This document shows, in pieces, positions 6,514 to 8,556 of a DNA stretch of 8,556 nucleotides. The position numbers and the translations under genes were made by a program. Source of the DNA: Sphingomonas sp. CCH9-E2 (GTDB lineage: Bacteria > Pseudomonadota > Alphaproteobacteria > Sphingomonadales > Sphingomonadaceae); NCBI RefSeq assembly GCF_001557215.1, contig NZ_LSJM01000216.1, positions 1 to 8,556 on the forward strand. Direction: 5' to 3'. The notes below the pieces were generated by a model that worked only from the letters and a program-made list of their open reading frames with translations, was not told the DNA's origin and did not search any database. Position 1 is the stretch's first letter; each line of letters opens with the position of its first letter.

Positions 6514-8438
6514 TGGGCATCTCCCTTCGGACGGACGCTTACGACCCGCATCATCCCTGCATGCATGTGGTAGAGAAGGTGACAGTGGAAGGCCCAGTCG
6601 CCGACCGCGTCGGCGGTGAAGTCCCAGGTCACCTTGCCGCCCGGCTGGACGATCACCGTATGCTTGCGTGGGCTGTGATCGCCATGCCCCGTCACCAGCT
6701 CGAAAAAATGCCCGTGAATATGGATCGGATGCCCCATCATCGTGTCGTTGATGAGATTGACGCGCACCCGCTCGCCTTCGATGAAGGGGATCGGCTCGTG
6801 ATGGTCCGACATTTTTTCGCCGTCGAACGACCACATGAACCGCTCCATGTTGCCGGTGAGGTGAATGTCGATGCTGCGGCTCGGCGCGCGCACGTCCGGA
6901 TTGCGATCGAGCGCCATCAGGTCCCTGTAGACAAGCACCTTGTGGCCGACGTCGGCGAGGCCCTGGCCGGGCTCGCCGGTGCGGTCTACGGGCATCGGCG
7001 AGATGGTCTGGACGCTCGGGTCGCGCTTCACCTGCGGCGCGTTCGAGAAGTCGCGCATCTTCATCGAGCCCATCGCGTGCCCGCCATGATCCATGCCCGC
7101 CATCTGGCCATCGGCGCCCATCGCGCCGTGGTCCATGCCGGCCATCGATCCATGATCCATCCCCGAATGATCCATGCCTGCCATGGCGCTATTGTCCATG
7201 GTCGCCATCGCTGCCGCCGCGCCGGTCGCGAGGCGCGCGGACGCGTTCTTCTCGGCCGTCGGATCGACGCCCCGCATAGCGCCGCCCGACATGTCCATGC
7301 CTTCCATGCCCGGCATCGAGGACATGTCCATGCCCATGTCCTTCATGTCGGCGAGCGGCCGTTTGCGTAAGGGGGGAACCTCGCCGGCCATGCCGGCCCT
7401 CGGCGCGAGCGTGGCACGCGCCATGCCCGAGCGGTCGATCGCCTCGCCGACAAGGGTGTAGGCCTTGTCATCGCCTGGGCTGACAACGACGTCGTAGGTC
7501 TCGGCAACACCAATCTGGAACTCGTCGACGGTGACCGGCACCACATTCTGCCCGTCGGCCTGAACGATGGTCAGCGGCAGGCCGGGGATGCGGACGTTGA
7601 AGGTGGTCATCGCCGACGCATTGATGACCCGCAGCCGCACCCGTTCGCCCGGGGTGAAGAGCGCGGTCCAGTTGTCCATCGGACCATGGCCGTTGACGAG
7701 ATAGGTGTAGGTGGATCCGGTCACATCGGAGATGTCGGCCGGGTCCATCCGCATCTGGCCCCAGTCGAGCCGGTCCTTGAGCGGCTGATCCTTGCCCGAC
7801 AGGAGCCCGGCCAGGGTCTGGCGCTGGAAATTGAAATGGCCGGGGTTGACCTTGAGGCGCCGGAAGATCGCCTGCGGCGAGAGCGCGCTGTGATCGGCGA
7901 GCACGATGACATGCTCGCGGTCATAGGCGACCGGATCGGCACCGGCGGGATCGATGATGATCGGGCCGTAATGGCCTTCCTGTTCCTGCAGGCCTGAATG
8001 GCTGTGGTACCAGTAGGTGCCGCTTTGCACGACGGAGAACTGGTAGAGGTAGTTCGAGCCCGGCTTGATGCCCGGAAAAGACACGCCCGGCACACCGTCC
8101 ATATTGGCCGGCAGGATCAGCCCGTGCCAGTGGATCGAGCTGTCCTCCTCCAGCTGATTGATGACGTTGAGCCGCACGCGCTGGCCCTCGCGCAGCCGGA
8201 TCAGCGGGGCGGGGACCGTGCCGTTGAGGCCGATTGCCCGGAACTTGCGCCCGTCGATGGTCATCGACTGCCGGGCGATGGTGAGCGTGATGTCTTCGCC
8301 CGACACGGTCGGCAGCGTCGGTCGCATCCCCGGCGAGATCGTCTGCGCCCAGGCCGGCAGCCAGGCTGACAAGGCGGCGCCGCCACCGGCGAGGGCCGCG
8401 CCGCGGAGGAACTGGCGGCGGTCGAGAGCAGAAATCAT
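6510..8438 (-). CDS. copA: Copper resistance multicopper oxidase CopA (PcoA family), Tat-exported
   Basis: A 642-residue periplasmic multicopper oxidase. The N-terminus has a twin-arginine signal (RRQFLRG at 7-13, hydrophobic core, cleavage probably after AWA near 31), fitting folding with copper in the cytosol. All four copper motifs are present: HWHG (103-106), WYHSHSG (143-149), HPIHIHG (570-576) and HCHLLYHMHAGMM (618-630) with His620, Cys619, His624 and Met629 as type 1 ligands, so the oxidase should be active. A Met/His-rich insert (about 365-461) precedes the third cupredoxin domain and accounts for its length slightly above the roughly 605-610 residues of PcoA/CopA. By family knowledge it oxidises Cu(I) and binds copper in the periplasm. 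It heads a minus-strand unit and shares an ATGA overlap with copB. The ATG at 8438 has only a weak GAGA-type ribosome site. Confidence 0.97.
   Translation of the reverse strand: MISALDRRQFLRGAALAGGGAALSAWLPAWAQTISPGMRPTLPTVSGEDITLTIARQSMTIDGRKFRAIGLNGTVPAPLIRLREGQRVRLNVINQLEEDSSIHWHGLILPANMDGVPGVSFPGIKPGSNYLYQFSVVQSGTYWYHSHSGLQEQEGHYGPIIIDPAGADPVAYDREHVIVLADHSALSPQAIFRRLKVNPGHFNFQRQTLAGLLSGKDQPLKDRLDWGQMRMDPADISDVTGSTYTYLVNGHGPMDNWTALFTPGERVRLRVINASAMTTFNVRIPGLPLTIVQADGQNVVPVTVDEFQIGVAETYDVVVSPGDDKAYTLVGEAIDRSGMARATLAPRAGMAGEVPPLRKRPLADMKDMGMDMSSMPGMEGMDMSGGAMRGVDPTAEKNASARLATGAAAAMATMDNSAMAGMDHSGMDHGSMAGMDHGAMGADGQMAGMDHGGHAMGSMKMRDFSNAPQVKRDPSVQTISPMPVDRTGEPGQGLADVGHKVLVYRDLMALDRNPDVRAPSRSIDIHLTGNMERFMWSFDGEKMSDHHEPIPFIEGERVRVNLINDTMMGHPIHIHGHFFELVTGHGDHSPRKHTVIVQPGGKVTWDFTADAVGDWAFHCHLLYHMHAGMMRVVSVRPKGDAQ
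7056..7346 (-). repeat. Met/His/Gly-rich repeat insert of CopA
   Basis: This codes for CopA residues 365-461. Two clusters are seen: an Asp-Met cluster (MKDMGMDMSSMPGMEGMDM, 365-383) and a later one with repeated GMDH units (421-451). Between them is an Ala-rich linker. Similar Met-rich inserts in copper oxidases such as CueO bind Cu(I) near the type 1 site. The repeat DNA is degenerate but could recombine. Confidence 0.7.
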
Positions 8439-8504
8439 TCGGTTGTCTCAGCTTTAAGAAAGAGGGCGGACCTATTGGAAATACGCAGCGTGGCCTCATC
8501 CCCC
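8439..8504 (-). other. Short leader between sigma-factor end and copA
   Basis: Sixty-six bases separate the stop of the upstream partial gene from the copA ATG. No confident -35/-10 pair, CopR box or CueR-type dyad is visible. It may hold the copA promoter, or copA may be read from a promoter beyond the window edge. Confidence 0.4.
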
Positions 8505-8556
8505 TCAAACTTTCTTCAACATTTCCGCGAGGCGTGCGCGGGCGCGGTAGAGGCGG
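8505..8556 (-). CDS. 3' end of a probable ECF-type sigma-70 family factor (partial)
   Basis: On the minus strand a frame enters from the right edge and ends RLYRARARLAEMLKKV-stop, the stop being at 8505-8507. The pattern (S)RLYRARARLAEML is characteristic of the end of region 4.2 in ECF sigma factors, where the last recognition helix is followed by an arginine/alanine-rich tail. Only 16 codons are visible, so this rests on a short pattern and on position: it runs in the same direction as copA and stops 66 bases before it. A sigma factor there would suggest regulation of the copA unit through an ECF/anti-sigma pair. Other regulators with a similar arginine-rich C-terminus cannot be excluded. 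Confidence 0.5.
   Translation of the reverse strand, partial: RLYRARARLAEMLKKV

Noticed and set aside
4693..6573. A 626-codon plus-strand open frame
   Set aside because: It lies opposite the kinase end, DUF305 and copB, which have clear domains, ribosome sites and overlaps. The antisense frame has no domain and is low-complexity in His/Arg/Val, a typical shadow of GC-rich coding DNA.
6514..6834. N-terminal extension of the complete CopB frame up to 6834
   Set aside because: It overlaps the conserved copper-binding end of copA, and the ATG at 6513 gives a signal peptide, Shine-Dalgarno and ATGA coupling.
6513..7370. A 285-codon plus-strand open frame rich in His, Arg and Ala
   Set aside because: It is antisense to copA; its His-rich look comes from reading the complement of Met-rich codons (ATG becomes CAT).
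1..8556. CRISPR array, tRNA, rRNA, insertion sequence or integration site
   Set aside because: No regularly spaced repeats, no RNA gene sequence, no transposase and no flanking inverted repeats were found by reading both strands.

Overview
The window is GC-rich, densely packed bacterial DNA. Its gene content suggests an alphaproteobacterium, most likely a sphingomonad or a relative: a CopA/CopB pair with Met/His-rich 'MDHS/GMDHG' repeats, a short membrane-anchored DUF305 protein, and FixL/FixJ proteins of the rhizobial/Caulobacter type. The taxon is an inference from protein character only. No rRNA, tRNA, CRISPR array or insertion sequence was seen.

Left part, plus strand (1-1888): the 3' portion of one copB gene (outer-membrane copper resistance barrel) enters from outside the window. 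It is followed, with a 4-base GTGA stop/start overlap, by a 12-helix MFS transporter. A gene-poor stretch (1889-2069) separates this unit from a convergent minus-strand unit.

Right part, minus strand (8556 down to 2070), in transcription order: the last 16 codons of what looks like an ECF-type sigma factor; copA (Tat-exported multicopper oxidase); copB (second paralogue, ATGA overlap with copA); a DUF305 membrane protein; a soluble PAS-PAS histidine kinase with the haem-PAS signature of FixL; a FixJ-type response regulator (11-base overlap with the kinase); and a stand-alone receiver protein carrying four cysteines, which resembles Caulobacter FixT by position and architecture. Gaps in this unit are short (28-90 bases), so copA to the receiver may be one transcript.

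Working model (inference): CopA oxidises or sequesters periplasmic Cu(I), CopB acts at the outer membrane, DUF305 is an inner-membrane accessory, and the MFS protein moves an unknown substrate. The usual CopRS copper sensor is absent from this window. An oxygen-sensing FixL-FixJ-(FixT-like) module sits in its place, with a possible sigma factor upstream. The most interesting feature of the window is this coupling of periplasmic copper detoxification to a haem-based oxygen or redox circuit.
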